61,489 nt of DNA from Nostoc sp. KVJ20 (GTDB lineage: Bacteria > Cyanobacteriota > Cyanobacteriia > Cyanobacteriales > Nostocaceae): positions 39,847-101,335 of the forward strand of contig NZ_KV757620.1 in assembly GCF_001712795.1 (NCBI RefSeq), in the 5' to 3' direction. Below, piece after piece: positions 1-9,340 of this stretch; the stretch's first letter is position 1; the number at the start of each line of letters is the position of its first letter. The notes under the pieces were generated by a model. It saw only the letters and a program-made list of their open reading frames with translations, was not told the DNA's origin and did no database searches. Made by a program: the position numbers and the translations under genes.

Positions 1-21
1 TCCCCAGTCCCCAGTCCCCAA
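1..21. repeat. Short tandem repeat, CCCCAGT heptads
   Basis: The window opens with three tandem copies of a 7-bp unit (TCCCCAG). Relatives of this G/C-rich heptad recur inside the RND pump gene near 57240-57300, so it belongs to a dispersed repeat family. Confidence 0.6.
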
Positions 22-399
22 CTAAGCCAAATCACCGTTACGGGTAAACTTCTGGCAATGCAACTCACTATCTTGCTGAACACATAGCGAAAACCATCTT
101 ATATGACTCCAGCAGGTGTTGATGTTGTTGGTAATTTTGCGCTTTTTCTTGGAAAGGCGTTGTCTTACAACTTCATTAGGGCACAGAATTTCTAACGTAC
201 CCGTACCATCTTCGTAATTGACGATGCGAAATAAACAGTCTTGCAACATAGCACGGCTGCTGCTGTCGAAGAAGCGCTTAAACCGCTGTAGCTTTTCCCC
301 TTCAGTCATTTGGCTGATGGGTTTTATTTTAAATAACTCTTCATCCTCAAAGTCAAAGTCATCGTCTTCAAAGTCGTAGGGGTCAATCATTTTCAGCAT
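22..399 (-). CDS. Conserved hypothetical acidic protein
   Basis: A 125-residue protein I do not recognise as a named family. Residues 5-22 are almost all Asp, Glu and Phe, giving a strongly acidic N-terminus, and residues 79-90 form a basic patch (RQRLSKKKRK). No membrane segment or signal peptide is visible, so it is probably cytosolic. The start may be Met1 (399) or Met4 (390), and no clear ribosome binding site decides this. It stands alone, reading away from the GAF protein gene. That it is a real gene rests on its length, its plausible composition and the absence of a better ORF on the other strand. Confidence 0.6.
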   Translation of the reverse strand: MLKMIDPYDFEDDDFDFEDEELFKIKPISQMTEGEKLQRFKRFFDSSSRAMLQDCLFRIVNYEDGTGTLEILCPNEVVRQRLSKKKRKITNNINTCWSHIRWFSLCVQQDSELHCQKFTRNGDLA

Positions 400-585
400 C
401 CACTAGGCGACCTGGAATTATGGTAACTCTGTGTGGGGACAGGGAAGGTTTATGCAGATGACTGTGCAACAACTGTTAGATATATCTCAGTGAGATTCTG
501 TAAAGTACACCTGTTGTTGTTTATATAGCCTTTATACTGTAATTAAAGGTCTACTGACCACCTCTTTAGATGCCAATCAGCAGCT

Positions 586-1428
586 ATGGCGTTTAATTTA
601 CCAAAAATTCCCAACTGGGTAAAAATAGTTATCAGTTTTCTAGCGTCTTTATCGCTTGCAGCTTTTAGTGGTGTTATTGGCAACCAAGCAGATAAAGTGT
701 TTTCAGAAAAGCTATTGCCTTTAATTAACGAGCCAATACCTGTCAAACTATGGGTTTTGGCTTTAGTTCTATTAATTACTCTGTTGCCGCTTTCATTGAG
801 TACAATACATTATCATAAAGCGCATCAAATCGCAATCAAGCTTAACGAACTGGATGAATCTCTACTATTACTTCTACCTAAGCTAGATGTAAATCCAAAT
901 ATTCATGAATCACTCAAGCGGCTCTTAGAGCAATTTATCGAAAAAACACTCAACATCATGCCACTTCTAGATGGGTGTGGTATCGCAATTTATGCACCAG
1001 ATCCTAGTGATCCAGATTTTTTAACTACTTGGTGTCAATCACAATCACCAAATGAGTATGGAAATAAAGTACGTTTCTATATTGGTAAAGACTCTAATCC
1101 AAATCGGGGATGTGCGGGTTGTACTTTCATTGACAAAAAGCGACGGGTTGTACACTTATCACGCAGCAATAATATGTGGCACGCGGATGATCCGCAATAC
1201 GTTTTTAGCAAAGATAGAACTGGCCGTATTTTAGATTATGAAACATTGATTACTATACCAATAATCGGAGGTACGGATAGTTTAGGAGTTTTGTGTCTCT
1301 ACAGTAGAGATGTGACAACTTTTGATTCTAAAGCCACCCAAGAGTTGCTATTTGTAATTGCTAATCGCCTAGCTGGAGTTATGCTAGTAGCGCGTAATTA
1401 CCAAGTACAACATTCAATTACTAATTAA
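586..1428 (+). CDS. Membrane protein with GAF domain
   Basis: A 280-residue protein with two predicted transmembrane helices, at about residues 11-33 and 54-73, followed by a soluble region of about 170 residues that fits a GAF sensor fold (C-terminal pattern around YETLITIPIIGG, then GVLCLYSRD). GAF domains bind small ligands or chromophores. Several Cys residues lie at about 152-184, but I cannot assign a bilin-binding site. There is no fused kinase, cyclase or HTH output domain, so it is either a stand-alone sensor or acts through a partner encoded elsewhere. It is convergent with the small gene at 1457-1720. The membrane plus GAF layout is fairly secure; the ligand is unknown. Confidence 0.75.
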   Translation: MAFNLPKIPNWVKIVISFLASLSLAAFSGVIGNQADKVFSEKLLPLINEPIPVKLWVLALVLLITLLPLSLSTIHYHKAHQIAIKLNELDESLLLLLPKLDVNPNIHESLKRLLEQFIEKTLNIMPLLDGCGIAIYAPDPSDPDFLTTWCQSQSPNEYGNKVRFYIGKDSNPNRGCAGCTFIDKKRRVVHLSRSNNMWHADDPQYVFSKDRTGRILDYETLITIPIIGGTDSLGVLCLYSRDVTTFDSKATQELLFVIANRLAGVMLVARNYQVQHSITN

Positions 1429-1456
1429 AACTCTAATTTCAGCACATAGATAGATA

Positions 1457-1720
1457 CTATCTGAGTTTAATTAAGTCCTGATCTTTGTTTTGCCGCCAAG
1501 GAGATGCCAAAAAACGCCATAGCTTTGGTATGAGCTTATCTTTACTAGCTAATTCGAGGGTAACTGAACCATAATCTGTACCATATTTACGTTCAGCTTC
1601 CTGAAATTGGCTTAGGCTTTTCTTCCCGCGCATATAATCTTTGGATTCTCTCATTAACAGAGATTGGCGTTCTTCGGCTGTTAAACTTCTTATATGAATA
1701 TCTTTCACCTTTTTCACCAC
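1457..1720 (-). CDS. Small basic hypothetical protein
   Basis: An 87-residue protein rich in Lys, Arg and Glu with no membrane segment. The N-terminal stretch around residues 10-45 looks helical and charged. The size and composition would fit an antitoxin-like or regulatory protein, but no toxin partner is adjacent and I do not assign that role. It ends 29 bp from the convergent GAF gene, leaving little room for a terminator between them. Confidence 0.5.
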   Translation of the reverse strand: MVKKVKDIHIRSLTAEERQSLLMRESKDYMRGKKSLSQFQEAERKYGTDYGSVTLELASKDKLIPKLWRFLASPWRQNKDQDLIKLR

Positions 1721-2186
1721 TATTAAATAACGATAGATAATTTTACTGGTTTATATTTAGTTTTTATGCATTTTCTGACAGGAATCTTTTCATGACAGAT
1801 CGTAGTATTATACATTCATTTTACTCAATTTATCAATAAAACTAGCTGCGACTCCCTAGAAACTCATTATATTCATTGTGCTAGCACTCTGTTAACAGAA
1901 ATTTACTGAATATCAGCAATAAGTTAATTTAAATTAAATTTCTGATGATTATGATGCTAGGATGCTCAGGGCGATCGCTTTAGTGTGTCTTTAGCCTGGG
2001 AAATTTGTTTGTAGACAAACCAAAAGACGGTAGCAAAACCAGCAAGGGCGGTAATACTACTACTCTACAAAGACGTGAAGACCGATCCAGCTAAGAGCTT
2101 ACCTTTTTTTACAATGTCTTTATGGGAGACTATTTGTCTCTCTGTGCCTTGTGCGCCTAGAGTGGTTTCTCTAAAAGCCTGCCTAT
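1721..2186. other. Intergenic region upstream of clpB
   Basis: This 466 bp region is A/T-rich and contains a HIP1 site at 1971-1978. One short open frame without a usual start codon lies on the minus strand at 1966-2064 (listed separately). I looked for a CIRCE operator that would place clpB under HrcA and found only an unmatched half-like TAGCACTC at 1882-1889. No Shine-Dalgarno sequence stands immediately before the clpB ATG. Confidence 0.5.
1966..2064 (-). pseudogene. Possible remnant of a small membrane protein
   Basis: A 32-codon open frame bounded upstream by a TAG at 2065-2067 and lacking ATG, GTG or TTG. It encodes one hydrophobic, helix-like segment (ITALAGFATVFWFVYKQI) followed by a charged tail (SQAKDTLKRSP), an organised pattern of the kind seen in tiny single-span proteins. 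It may be a degraded gene, a gene with an unusual start, or chance. Confidence 0.25.
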
Positions 2187-4805
2187 ATGCAACCTACTAA
2201 TCCTAATCAATTTACAGAAAAAGCCTGGGAAGCGATCGCCCATACCCCGGATATTGTTAAACAATATCAACAACAGCAGATAGAAAGTGAACACCTGATG
2301 AAAGCGCTGCTAGAACAAGATGGTCTAGCAACAGGGATTCTCACAAAAGCGGGTGTTAACCTCCAAAAACTGCGCGATCGCACTGAACAATTTTTTAAAC
2401 GTCAACCAAAAGTATCTGGTAGCAGCAGTTCTGTCTACTTGGGACGCAGCTTGGATACGCTTTTAGACCGAGCGGATGGGTATCGCAAGGAGTTTCAAGA
2501 CGAATATATTTCAATTGAACACTTATTGCTGGCTTACGCTAAAGATGACCGCTTTGGCAAAGCTTTATTCCAAGAATTCGGTTTAGACGAAGGCAAGCTA
2601 AAAAATATTATTAAACAAATTCGTGGGAGCCAAAAAGTGACCGACCAAAATCCAGAAGGCAAATACGAAGCACTGGAAAAATACGGGCGTGACCTCACCG
2701 AAGCTGCACGTAAAGGTCAACTCGATCCAGTGATTGGACGGGATGATGAGATTCGTCGCACTGTCCAAATTCTCTCTCGCCGCACCAAAAATAACCCTGT
2801 GCTAATTGGTGAACCGGGTGTTGGTAAAACTGCGATCGCTGAAGGATTAGCACAGCGCATTATCGCAGGCGATGTACCCCAATCCCTCAAAGACCGCAAG
2901 CTGATTTCTTTAGATATGGGTGCTTTGATTGCGGGGGCAAAATTCCGGGGTGAATTTGAAGAACGCCTGAAAGCGGTATTAAAAGAAGTTACTGAATCTG
3001 GCGGCAATATTGTTTTATTTATTGATGAAATTCACACCGTTGTCGGCGCTGGTGCAACCCAAGGCGCGATGGATGCGGGTAACTTATTAAAACCGATGTT
3101 GGCGCGGGGCGAATTGCGCTGTATTGGGGCGACAACTCTGGATGAATACCGCAAACATATCGAAAAAGATGCTGCACTAGAAAGACGCTTCCAGCAAGTT
3201 TATGTCGATCAGCCAAGTGTAGAAGATAGTATTTCGATTTTGCGCGGGTTGAGAGAACGTTATGAAAACCACCACGGGGTGAAGATTTCTGATAGTGCTT
3301 TAGTTGCCGCCGCCGTATTGTCGAGTCGTTATATTAGCGATCGCTTCCTCCCTGATAAAGCCATTGATTTGGTAGACGAAGCCGCCGCTAGACTGAAAAT
3401 GGAGATAACCTCCAAACCAGAAGAACTCGACGAAATCGATCGCAAGATTCTGCAATTGGAAATGGAGAAGCTATCGCTGCAAAAAGAAAGCGATGCAGCC
3501 TCTCGTGAACGTCTAGAAAGACTCGAAAAAGAAATTGCTGATTTCAAAGAAGAACAAAGAACGCTGAATACTCAATGGCAGTCTGAAAAAGATATCATTG
3601 ACAAAATTCAGTCTGTTAAAAAAGAGATTGAACGGGTCAACTTAGAGATTCAGCAAGCAGAACGCGACTACGACCTTAACCGCGCTGCTGAGTTAAAATA
3701 CGGCAATTTAACCAGTTTGCATCGTCAATTGGAAACAGTAGAATCTGAATTGGCAAGCACTCAAAAAAGTGGTAAATCACTATTGCGGGAAGAAGTCACT
3801 GAAGCTGATATTGCCGAAATTATTTCTAAATGGACAGGAATTCCCATCAGCAAGTTGGTGGAATCTGAGAAAGATAAACTGCTGCATTTAGAAGATGAAC
3901 TGCACCACCGCGTGATTGGACAAGAAGAAGCAGTCACAGCTGTAGCGGATGCAATTCAGCGATCGCGGGCTGGACTGGCTGATCCTAATCGTCCCATTGC
4001 TAGCTTTATTTTCCTTGGGCCTACGGGTGTGGGTAAAACTGAGTTGGCGAAAGCGCTAGCGGCGTTTATGTTCGACAGTGAAGATGCACTGGTGCGAATC
4101 GATATGTCTGAGTACATGGAGAAACACGCCGTCTCCCGCTTAATCGGTGCGCCTCCAGGATATGTGGGTTATGAAGAAGGCGGACAACTTACAGAAGCGA
4201 TTCGCCGCCGTCCTTACTCAGTGATTCTCTTCGACGAAATTGAGAAAGCACACCCCGATGTCTTCAATATATTCTTGCAAATTCTCGATGATGGTCGCGT
4301 CACTGATGCCCAAGGTCACAAGGTGGACTTTAAGAACGCTATTATCATCATGACCAGCAACATCGGTTCACAGTACATTCTTGATGTCGCTGGGGATAAC
4401 GCCCATTACGACGAAATGCGCCGTCGGGTGATGGAAGCAATGCGAAATAGTTTCCGTCCAGAATTCCTGAACCGGATTGACGAAATCATCATCTTCCACG
4501 GTTTAGATAAGAAGGAATTGCGGCAAATTGTGCTACTGCAAGTGGAGAGATTGCGCCAAAGATTGAGCGATCGCAAAATATCCCTCAAACTCTCGGATAC
4601 TGCACTTGACTTTTTAGCAGAAGTAGGATATGACCCCGTGTATGGGGCGCGTCCACTGAAGCGGGCGATTCAGCGAGAGTTGGAAACTCAAATTGCTAAA
4701 TCCATCTTGCGCGGTGAATTCAACGACGGCGACACCATCTTTGTAGATGTCCAAAATGAGCGTCTTTCTTTTAGTCGCTTACCTGTCGAGGTATTTACTA
4801 GCTAA
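2187..4805 (+). CDS. clpB: ATP-dependent chaperone ClpB
   Basis: An 872-residue Hsp100 disaggregase, the normal length for ClpB. The order is an N-terminal Clp-N domain (residues 1-150), AAA+ module 1 with Walker [10 protein letters not shown] near 207 and Walker B LFIDEIH, the coiled-coil middle domain (about 400-530) that separates ClpB from ClpA and ClpC, AAA+ module 2 with GPTGVGKTE near 611, and a C-terminal D2-small domain. It threads aggregated proteins through its pore with DnaK/DnaJ, in the cytosol. Cyanobacteria often have two ClpB proteins, ClpB1 (heat-inducible) and ClpB2. No CIRCE element is visible here, so I do not assign which paralogue this is. A strong hairpin follows the stop. 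Confidence 0.97.
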   Translation: MQPTNPNQFTEKAWEAIAHTPDIVKQYQQQQIESEHLMKALLEQDGLATGILTKAGVNLQKLRDRTEQFFKRQPKVSGSSSSVYLGRSLDTLLDRADGYRKEFQDEYISIEHLLLAYAKDDRFGKALFQEFGLDEGKLKNIIKQIRGSQKVTDQNPEGKYEALEKYGRDLTEAARKGQLDPVIGRDDEIRRTVQILSRRTKNNPVLIGEPGVGKTAIAEGLAQRIIAGDVPQSLKDRKLISLDMGALIAGAKFRGEFEERLKAVLKEVTESGGNIVLFIDEIHTVVGAGATQGAMDAGNLLKPMLARGELRCIGATTLDEYRKHIEKDAALERRFQQVYVDQPSVEDSISILRGLRERYENHHGVKISDSALVAAAVLSSRYISDRFLPDKAIDLVDEAAARLKMEITSKPEELDEIDRKILQLEMEKLSLQKESDAASRERLERLEKEIADFKEEQRTLNTQWQSEKDIIDKIQSVKKEIERVNLEIQQAERDYDLNRAAELKYGNLTSLHRQLETVESELASTQKSGKSLLREEVTEADIAEIISKWTGIPISKLVESEKDKLLHLEDELHHRVIGQEEAVTAVADAIQRSRAGLADPNRPIASFIFLGPTGVGKTELAKALAAFMFDSEDALVRIDMSEYMEKHAVSRLIGAPPGYVGYEEGGQLTEAIRRRPYSVILFDEIEKAHPDVFNIFLQILDDGRVTDAQGHKVDFKNAIIIMTSNIGSQYILDVAGDNAHYDEMRRRVMEAMRNSFRPEFLNRIDEIIIFHGLDKKELRQIVLLQVERLRQRLSDRKISLKLSDTALDFLAEVGYDPVYGARPLKRAIQRELETQIAKSILRGEFNDGDTIFVDVQNERLSFSRLPVEVFTS

Positions 4806-4837
4806 TTGAAGCAATTTTCAGGTATTTACCCATTAGC

Positions 4838-4868
4838 AAGACGCTTTCTCCACGAGAGAAAGCGTCTT
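4838..4868 (+). terminator. Hairpin terminator after clpB
   Basis: A perfect 13-bp inverted repeat (AAGACGCTTTCTC, loop CACGA, then its complement) starts 32 bp past the clpB stop. The T-run after it is short, so termination efficiency is uncertain. It could also serve the convergent gene ending at 5051. Confidence 0.7.
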
Positions 4869-5020
4869 TGTAGTGAACTATTCTAGAAAAATGAACTTAG
4901 CTTCTGCAAAAAACTCCTCTTCCTGTGAACTTGAGGTACGATCCAAAATGCTTTTGCGATGCTGAAAGCCCCCAAAACTCTCAATATTCAGATCAAGCCG
5001 ATTCATCCGTGAGGTTAATC

Positions 5021-5048
5021 TAAAATCTAAAATCTAAAATCCAAAATT
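5021..5048. repeat. Tandem AAAATCT repeat
   Basis: Four or so copies of a 7-bp unit (TAAAATC, drifting to CAAAATC) lie just before the stop of the SRPBCC gene. A related run is at 12966-13033, so this is another dispersed heptad family. Confidence 0.6.
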
Positions 5049-5050
5049 GA

Positions 5051-5605
5051 TTAACCCTTACAAATAACTTGTCGCATTTTACGCATATTTGCAGGCAATT
5101 CTAAATTCATTGCTTGTTGAATGAAAATTGATGGAATTGGAATCAGAGGGGTAGCTTGGACAGTGTAAGCAAGTATTGTGCCATTACCACAATCTTTGAG
5201 TTCTAAATTGGCGTTAAAGTCCTCAAAAGTCCCTTTTTCCATGCGAAATTGAATTTGCTGCCCCAGCACTTCTACAACGTTGAGGTAAATTTCCACTTGA
5301 GCTGTGAAAAAGAAGAAGGCTTTTTGTGCTGCTTGATACAGACGTTTCACTTCACCTTTATGTAATACCTCGCTCTGGGTGATATCGGGAAAATATTGTA
5401 CCCAGCGGGGGTAATCAGTTAATTGCTGCCAAACATGCGATCGCACCATCGGCAAATACATCCAGGCAGTCACCGCACCACCACATGTCTTGTGCGATCG
5501 CGTTTCTACAAAAATTTCACCCTGTACCAGCAACTTTTGCTTGTCTTGATTCCAAGCCATATCTGAACCTGCAATAATTGAGTCTGATATATAAGACGCA
5601 GACAT
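5051..5605 (-). CDS. SRPBCC-fold protein (cyclase/dehydrase-like)
   Basis: A 184-residue protein resembling the START/Bet v 1-like polyketide cyclase/dehydrase superfamily. The pattern around residues 45-85 (VRSHVWQQLTDYPRWVQYFP, then a segment ending in EVLHKG) is the usual N-terminal strand-helix of these lipid-binding folds, and the C-terminal helix contains IQQAMNLELPANMRKMR. Members bind a hydrophobic ligand in a deep pocket, and the ligand cannot be read from sequence. Many cyanobacteria carry such proteins of unknown role. It stands alone between clpB and the small membrane protein gene. Confidence 0.75.
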   Translation of the reverse strand: MSASYISDSIIAGSDMAWNQDKQKLLVQGEIFVETRSHKTCGGAVTAWMYLPMVRSHVWQQLTDYPRWVQYFPDITQSEVLHKGEVKRLYQAAQKAFFFFTAQVEIYLNVVEVLGQQIQFRMEKGTFEDFNANLELKDCGNGTILAYTVQATPLIPIPSIFIQQAMNLELPANMRKMRQVICKG

Positions 5606-6027
5606 AATGATTTAAGTTACTCCTCAACTCATCCACCTAAAATGGAGTTGAAATTACAAGCCATAAAACTTGATTTAAATCCAACCCATTAAATTTAGTT
5701 CCAGTCTAATCCTTATTTTTTCCGGAAACAGTGATTTTTTGCTAATTATTTCAGTCACTTTACTGTAAAAACTGTATTCTTTCTCACAATTAACACAATT
5801 AGTACTTAAGTGAGTTTTATCAAAGTAATACTTGTAAATGAAAAACTGCATTATTAACAGCTAGAATTGCACAAAGACGAACTAATATCAAGTACCTTAC
5901 CCCAACTTTTGGATAGCATATCTCGATTTTTACGTATTATTTCTGATGAAACTGCAACTTCATCGTAACTTCATATCTTAATTATCAATATTAAATGTAA
6001 TGTCTGTTGAGTTGAGAGGAAAAGTAA
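5606..6027. other. Intergenic A/T-rich region
   Basis: A 422 bp divergent spacer between the SRPBCC gene (minus) and the small membrane protein gene (plus), which should hold both promoters. It is A/T-rich, with no coding-like frame, repeat array or strong hairpin that I can see. Confidence 0.5.
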
Positions 6028-6222
6028 GTGAGTCAATCTTCTTTAAATCGTAGATTAATCCAGATTTTTGGTATCCTTCTTGGCGTTAGCGTCGCCGTCT
6101 GGGTACTGAGAGGCTTTGGTATTCTCACCTTTATTCCAGGTGGAATAATTTGGCTATTACTACTTGGGGCGATCGCAATTGGGATTATCAGTTACGCCCA
6201 AAGGACATGGTGGCGTTTTTAA
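6028..6222 (+). CDS. Small two-helix membrane protein
   Basis: A 64-residue protein with a GTG start, chosen because GAGAGGA lies 7 bp upstream as a ribosome binding site. It has two hydrophobic segments (about residues 10-27 and 33-54) joined by a short PGG turn, and a basic C-terminus. It is probably an integral membrane protein of cytoplasmic or thylakoid membrane. It lies 66 bp ahead of the rubredoxin gene on the same strand, so the two may be co-transcribed. Function unknown. Confidence 0.65.
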   Translation: MSQSSLNRRLIQIFGILLGVSVAVWVLRGFGILTFIPGGIIWLLLLGAIAIGIISYAQRTWWRF

Positions 6223-6288
6223 CAAGAGAGGACTGCCAAAAGTATTTAATATTGAAGCAATGCCAACAATTTACTAGGGGAAAGGAAC

Positions 6289-6453
6289 ATGGCAAAGTAT
6301 CTATGTACTGTTTGCGGCTATGAATATGACCCAGAAGTAGGCGATCCAGATAGTGAGATAGCACCGGGAACAATGTTTGAAGATATACCAGATGATTGGT
6401 CATGCCCCGTTTGCGGTGCCACAAAAGAGGAATTTGAACTAGTTGAAGAGTGA
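6289..6453 (+). CDS. Rubredoxin
   Basis: A 54-residue soluble rubredoxin. Two CxxCG knuckles (CTVCG at residues 6-10 and CPVCG at 39-43) give the Fe(SCys)4 site, and the classic [11 protein letters not shown] loop lies between. AAAGGA precedes the ATG by 2 bp. It transfers one electron in the cytosol. It lacks the C-terminal membrane anchor of the photosystem-I-assembly rubredoxin RubA, so it is the short type, and its partner is unknown. The flavoprotein gene begins 49 bp downstream on the same strand, making a redox pair plausible but unproven. Confidence 0.95.
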   Translation: MAKYLCTVCGYEYDPEVGDPDSEIAPGTMFEDIPDDWSCPVCGATKEEFELVEE

Positions 6454-6502
6454 AGATAACGGCTAGCCTAGTAAAGTACGTGCTATTGAGAAATTTTAGA
6501 AC

Positions 6503-7741
6503 TTGCTACCGTTACAAATTGTAGTTATTGGGGGTGGGGCTGCGGGATTTTTTGGCGCGATCGCTTGTGCTAAAGCTAATCCTGAAGCCGAAGTTACTTT
6601 ACTCGAAGCCAGTCGCCAACCTCTAGCGAAAGTGCTAATTTCTGGCGGCGGACGCTGCAACGTCACTCACGCTTGCTTTGATCCGGAGGAATTAGTGCAA
6701 AATTACCCCAGAGGTGCAAAAGCTTTGCGGGGTGCTTTGACTCGGTTTGGGCCTCAAGAAACAGTAGCTTGGTTTGCTGCTAGTGGAGTCTATCTAAAAA
6801 AAGAAGCCGATGGCCGGATGTTTCCTGTCACCAATACTTCAGAAACCATTGTGGAATGTCTGATTAAATCGGTGGCGAAATCTGGGGTAAAACTCCGTAT
6901 CGGTACACACGTAACTTCAGTGAAACGAACCTCAGCAGATGGGGGGTTTGATATTCTTTTGAAGTCGGGAGAGACGATTAAATGCGATCGCTTACTTTTG
7001 GCAACCGGCAGTAGCCTTGCGGGTTATAAAATTGTCCGAGAATTAGGTCATCAAATTGAACCGCCAGTACCCTCGTTATTTACCTTCAACATTGTCGATC
7101 AAAAGCTGCGGGATTTAGCTGGAGTTAGCGTTAACCCTGCCCAATTGCGGTTATCTGCCGGCGGAAAATCCAAATTACAACAAACTGGGCCATTGCTAAT
7201 TACCCACTGGGGTTTGAGTGGCCCCGCTGTTTTGAAACTTTCTGCTTGGGGTGCAAGAGTCCTGCACGAAAGCCGCTATCAAGCCACATTATTGATTAAT
7301 TGGCTACCTGATTTGCAACAAGAACAAGTGCGAGAAAAAGTTTTAGCAGTTAAGGATAAATGGGGAAAGAAAGCGATCGCATTGCATCGCGGCGTTGAGT
7401 TACCCCATCGTCTCTGGCAATATATCATTGCCCGTGTAGGCATTACTACAGAAGACCGTTGGGCAGAAATATCTAGTAAAACCTTAAATCAACTGGTGCA
7501 AGAACTTACTCAGGGACAATACTTAATCAACGGCAAAGGAGCCTTCAAAGAAGAATTTGTTACCTGTGGCGGCGTCAACCTCAAAGAAGTCAACTTCAAG
7601 ACTATGGAAAGTAGATTAGTTCCTGGTGTTTATTTTGCCGGAGAAATCTTAGATATTGATGGCGTTACCGGCGGGTTTAACTTCCAAAGTGCTTGGACAA
7701 CCGGGTATTTAGCAGGAATAGCAATGGCGACTAGCGACTAG
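6503..7741 (+). CDS. HI0933/BaiN-type flavoprotein
   Basis: A 412-residue FAD-dependent oxidoreductase of the HI0933 family. The N-terminal dinucleotide-binding motif is VVIGGGAAGFFGAI (residues 7-20), followed by the family motif ISGGGRCNVTH (about 46-56), and the C-terminal FAD motif is VPGVYFAGEILDIDG with TGGFNFQSAW. The biological substrate of most members is unknown; one clostridial member, BaiN, acts on bile-acid intermediates, which is irrelevant here. The TTG start is taken because the FAD motif begins seven residues later and no in-frame ATG fits. It may take electrons from or pass them to the rubredoxin upstream. Confidence 0.88.
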   Translation: MLPLQIVVIGGGAAGFFGAIACAKANPEAEVTLLEASRQPLAKVLISGGGRCNVTHACFDPEELVQNYPRGAKALRGALTRFGPQETVAWFAASGVYLKKEADGRMFPVTNTSETIVECLIKSVAKSGVKLRIGTHVTSVKRTSADGGFDILLKSGETIKCDRLLLATGSSLAGYKIVRELGHQIEPPVPSLFTFNIVDQKLRDLAGVSVNPAQLRLSAGGKSKLQQTGPLLITHWGLSGPAVLKLSAWGARVLHESRYQATLLINWLPDLQQEQVREKVLAVKDKWGKKAIALHRGVELPHRLWQYIIARVGITTEDRWAEISSKTLNQLVQELTQGQYLINGKGAFKEEFVTCGGVNLKEVNFKTMESRLVPGVYFAGEILDIDGVTGGFNFQSAWTTGYLAGIAMATSD

Positions 7742-8133
7742 TACCGCAAGGCGGAATTAAAAATTAAAAATTAAAAATGAAGACAGCGTAAGGGTTTTGT
7801 TGATTGGGAATGGATGGTTTATTTCCGCCGTGCTGTACTAGTAGTCTGTCAATAAATAATTGATGGATAAATTCCTTGTAGAGACGGCGATTTATCGCGT
7901 CTCTCTAACCTCTCTAACCTGAGCGCCGACTTTCAGCGCTTAGACTTTTCTGCGTGTTAACCTCAATTCATTTACAAAATATCTACGAAGAAGCGATCGC
8001 TACTTAGCTATATTTACTTATAAAAATTCATACTAATTATTTAGCATTTCCCACCTTGCCACTCCACATTCACACCAGCCACCCTAGAGAAGGCAAATTT
8101 TTCCGGGTGTATTACTTTTTTCATGAAAAATAT
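7742..8133. other. Intergenic region with small repeats
   Basis: A 392 bp gap. Near 7757-7778 there are tandem AAATTAA units, at 7890-7914 a palindromic AGAGACG...CGTCTCT element, and a HIP1 site near 7993-8000. An open frame continues upstream of the radical SAM start to 8056, but only from a TTG, and it reads as non-conserved sequence. Confidence 0.5.
7890..7914. repeat. Palindromic AGAGACG/CGTCTCT element
   Basis: An imperfect inverted repeat with arms TAGAGACGGCGA and TCGCGTCTCT around TTTA. A second copy, with the arm TAGAGACGCGAT, is at 35134-35156. Such copies are common small palindromes in Nostocales spacers. Confidence 0.6.
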
Positions 8134-9207
8134 ATGATCACTGATAAAAATACTGCGTCTGAAATTACGTTACACGCTAGCCAGTATATGCTGCATGGTT
8201 TTCCAGTACTTGGTGTTCCTGATGAGGAGCGTGCTGTTAAATACTTCAGTCTCAATCCATTTCTGCCAAATGCCCAGAATCGTTGTCCAATTGAATGTGC
8301 CTATTGTGTCTGTCATCAAGACCGTGACTGGCATCATTATCCACAAAACTTTCAGGATGTCTCATCTCCGGTTGACTTGCTTGATATTTTGCTAAACTGC
8401 ATTTTTGCTACAGAGGAAGGACAAAAGGGTTTTCCGATTTCACTATGCGACTACTCTGATCCCTTTATTCCAGCCCATCGAGAACGTGTACTCTCAATTC
8501 TGGATGCACTGATTGACCGCAAAGCCGCCAACATAGTCTATATCACCACCAAAGTCCATCCTGGTCAATCTTTTCTAGAGCGCCTCAAAACAACTCTAGA
8601 GCGACCTAATTCACTTCGAGTCACTGTGTTTGTCAGTCTACCACCCTTGAAACCAGGCTATGAGCAAGCCTCAATTCAGAGTCGGGTACAGTTGCTACAA
8701 GATTTAGTAAAACTTGGCATTCCGTGTTGTTGGTATCTGCGTCCACTGGTTGAAGAGTGGTTTGATGAAGCTTTAATGTGGCAATTAGCACGCACACTGT
8801 TACCTCATGTTTCCCGTCACGTTATTTTGTCTGGGCTTGTCATGTCTGAGGAGATTGAAGCGAGTCTGTTAAAACAAGAGTTAATCGTTCCAGAATGGGA
8901 TCGTACACAACCAGGACGTAAGCAATACTTGTCATTGGAATTCGAGTCAAAACTGCGCTCAATTCTCAGCACAGTTGCTAGTGAACAAAGTATTTCTCTA
9001 GGCCCAGTGATGGGACATCGGCTGTGCGGTACTAATGGCAATCATGCCTATGGCTGCTTGATTTGCGCCAAACAAAACCGTTATTGCCAGCTTTTTCAAC
9101 TTCATCACTATGGTGAAACGATCGCAGCCGAAGATAATCAACGCCTCAAGACACTACTGATAGGCTCATCTTTACAACGAGAGCCATCAAAAGAAGAATG
9201 TCGGTAA
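8134..9207 (+). CDS. Radical SAM protein, spore-photoproduct-lyase-like
   Basis: A 357-residue protein from the ATG at 8134; a longer frame exists from a TTG at 8056. CPIECAYC (Cys51, Cys55, Cys58) is the CxxxCxxC that binds the radical SAM [4Fe-4S] cluster, and the preceding SLNPFLPN context resembles the SplB-like branch. The following segments (DYSDPFIPAH, VYITTKVHPG, LRVTVFVSLPP) are the barrel strands. A second Cys group near residues 297-318 (Cys-Gly, then CLIC and a further Cys) may bind another cluster or zinc. True spore photoproduct lyase is not expected in a non-sporulating cyanobacterium, so the substrate is unknown. It stands alone. Confidence 0.8.
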   Translation: MITDKNTASEITLHASQYMLHGFPVLGVPDEERAVKYFSLNPFLPNAQNRCPIECAYCVCHQDRDWHHYPQNFQDVSSPVDLLDILLNCIFATEEGQKGFPISLCDYSDPFIPAHRERVLSILDALIDRKAANIVYITTKVHPGQSFLERLKTTLERPNSLRVTVFVSLPPLKPGYEQASIQSRVQLLQDLVKLGIPCCWYLRPLVEEWFDEALMWQLARTLLPHVSRHVILSGLVMSEEIEASLLKQELIVPEWDRTQPGRKQYLSLEFESKLRSILSTVASEQSISLGPVMGHRLCGTNGNHAYGCLICAKQNRYCQLFQLHHYGETIAAEDNQRLKTLLIGSSLQREPSKEECR

Positions 9208-9340
9208 AGTATTCCAACCTGAAGCGAAGTTAGGAAAAATCTGATTAGCTTACTGCTACGCGTCTACAAAATTATTGTATTGGAACATAAAGAGGGAAAA
9301 TTATTTTGCCATCATAGATCAATTTTGAACACACCCAACA

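Noticed and set aside
1882..1889. CIRCE operator for HrcA upstream of clpB
   Set aside because: Only one half-site resembles the consensus; the complementary GAGTGCTAA after 9 bp is missing.
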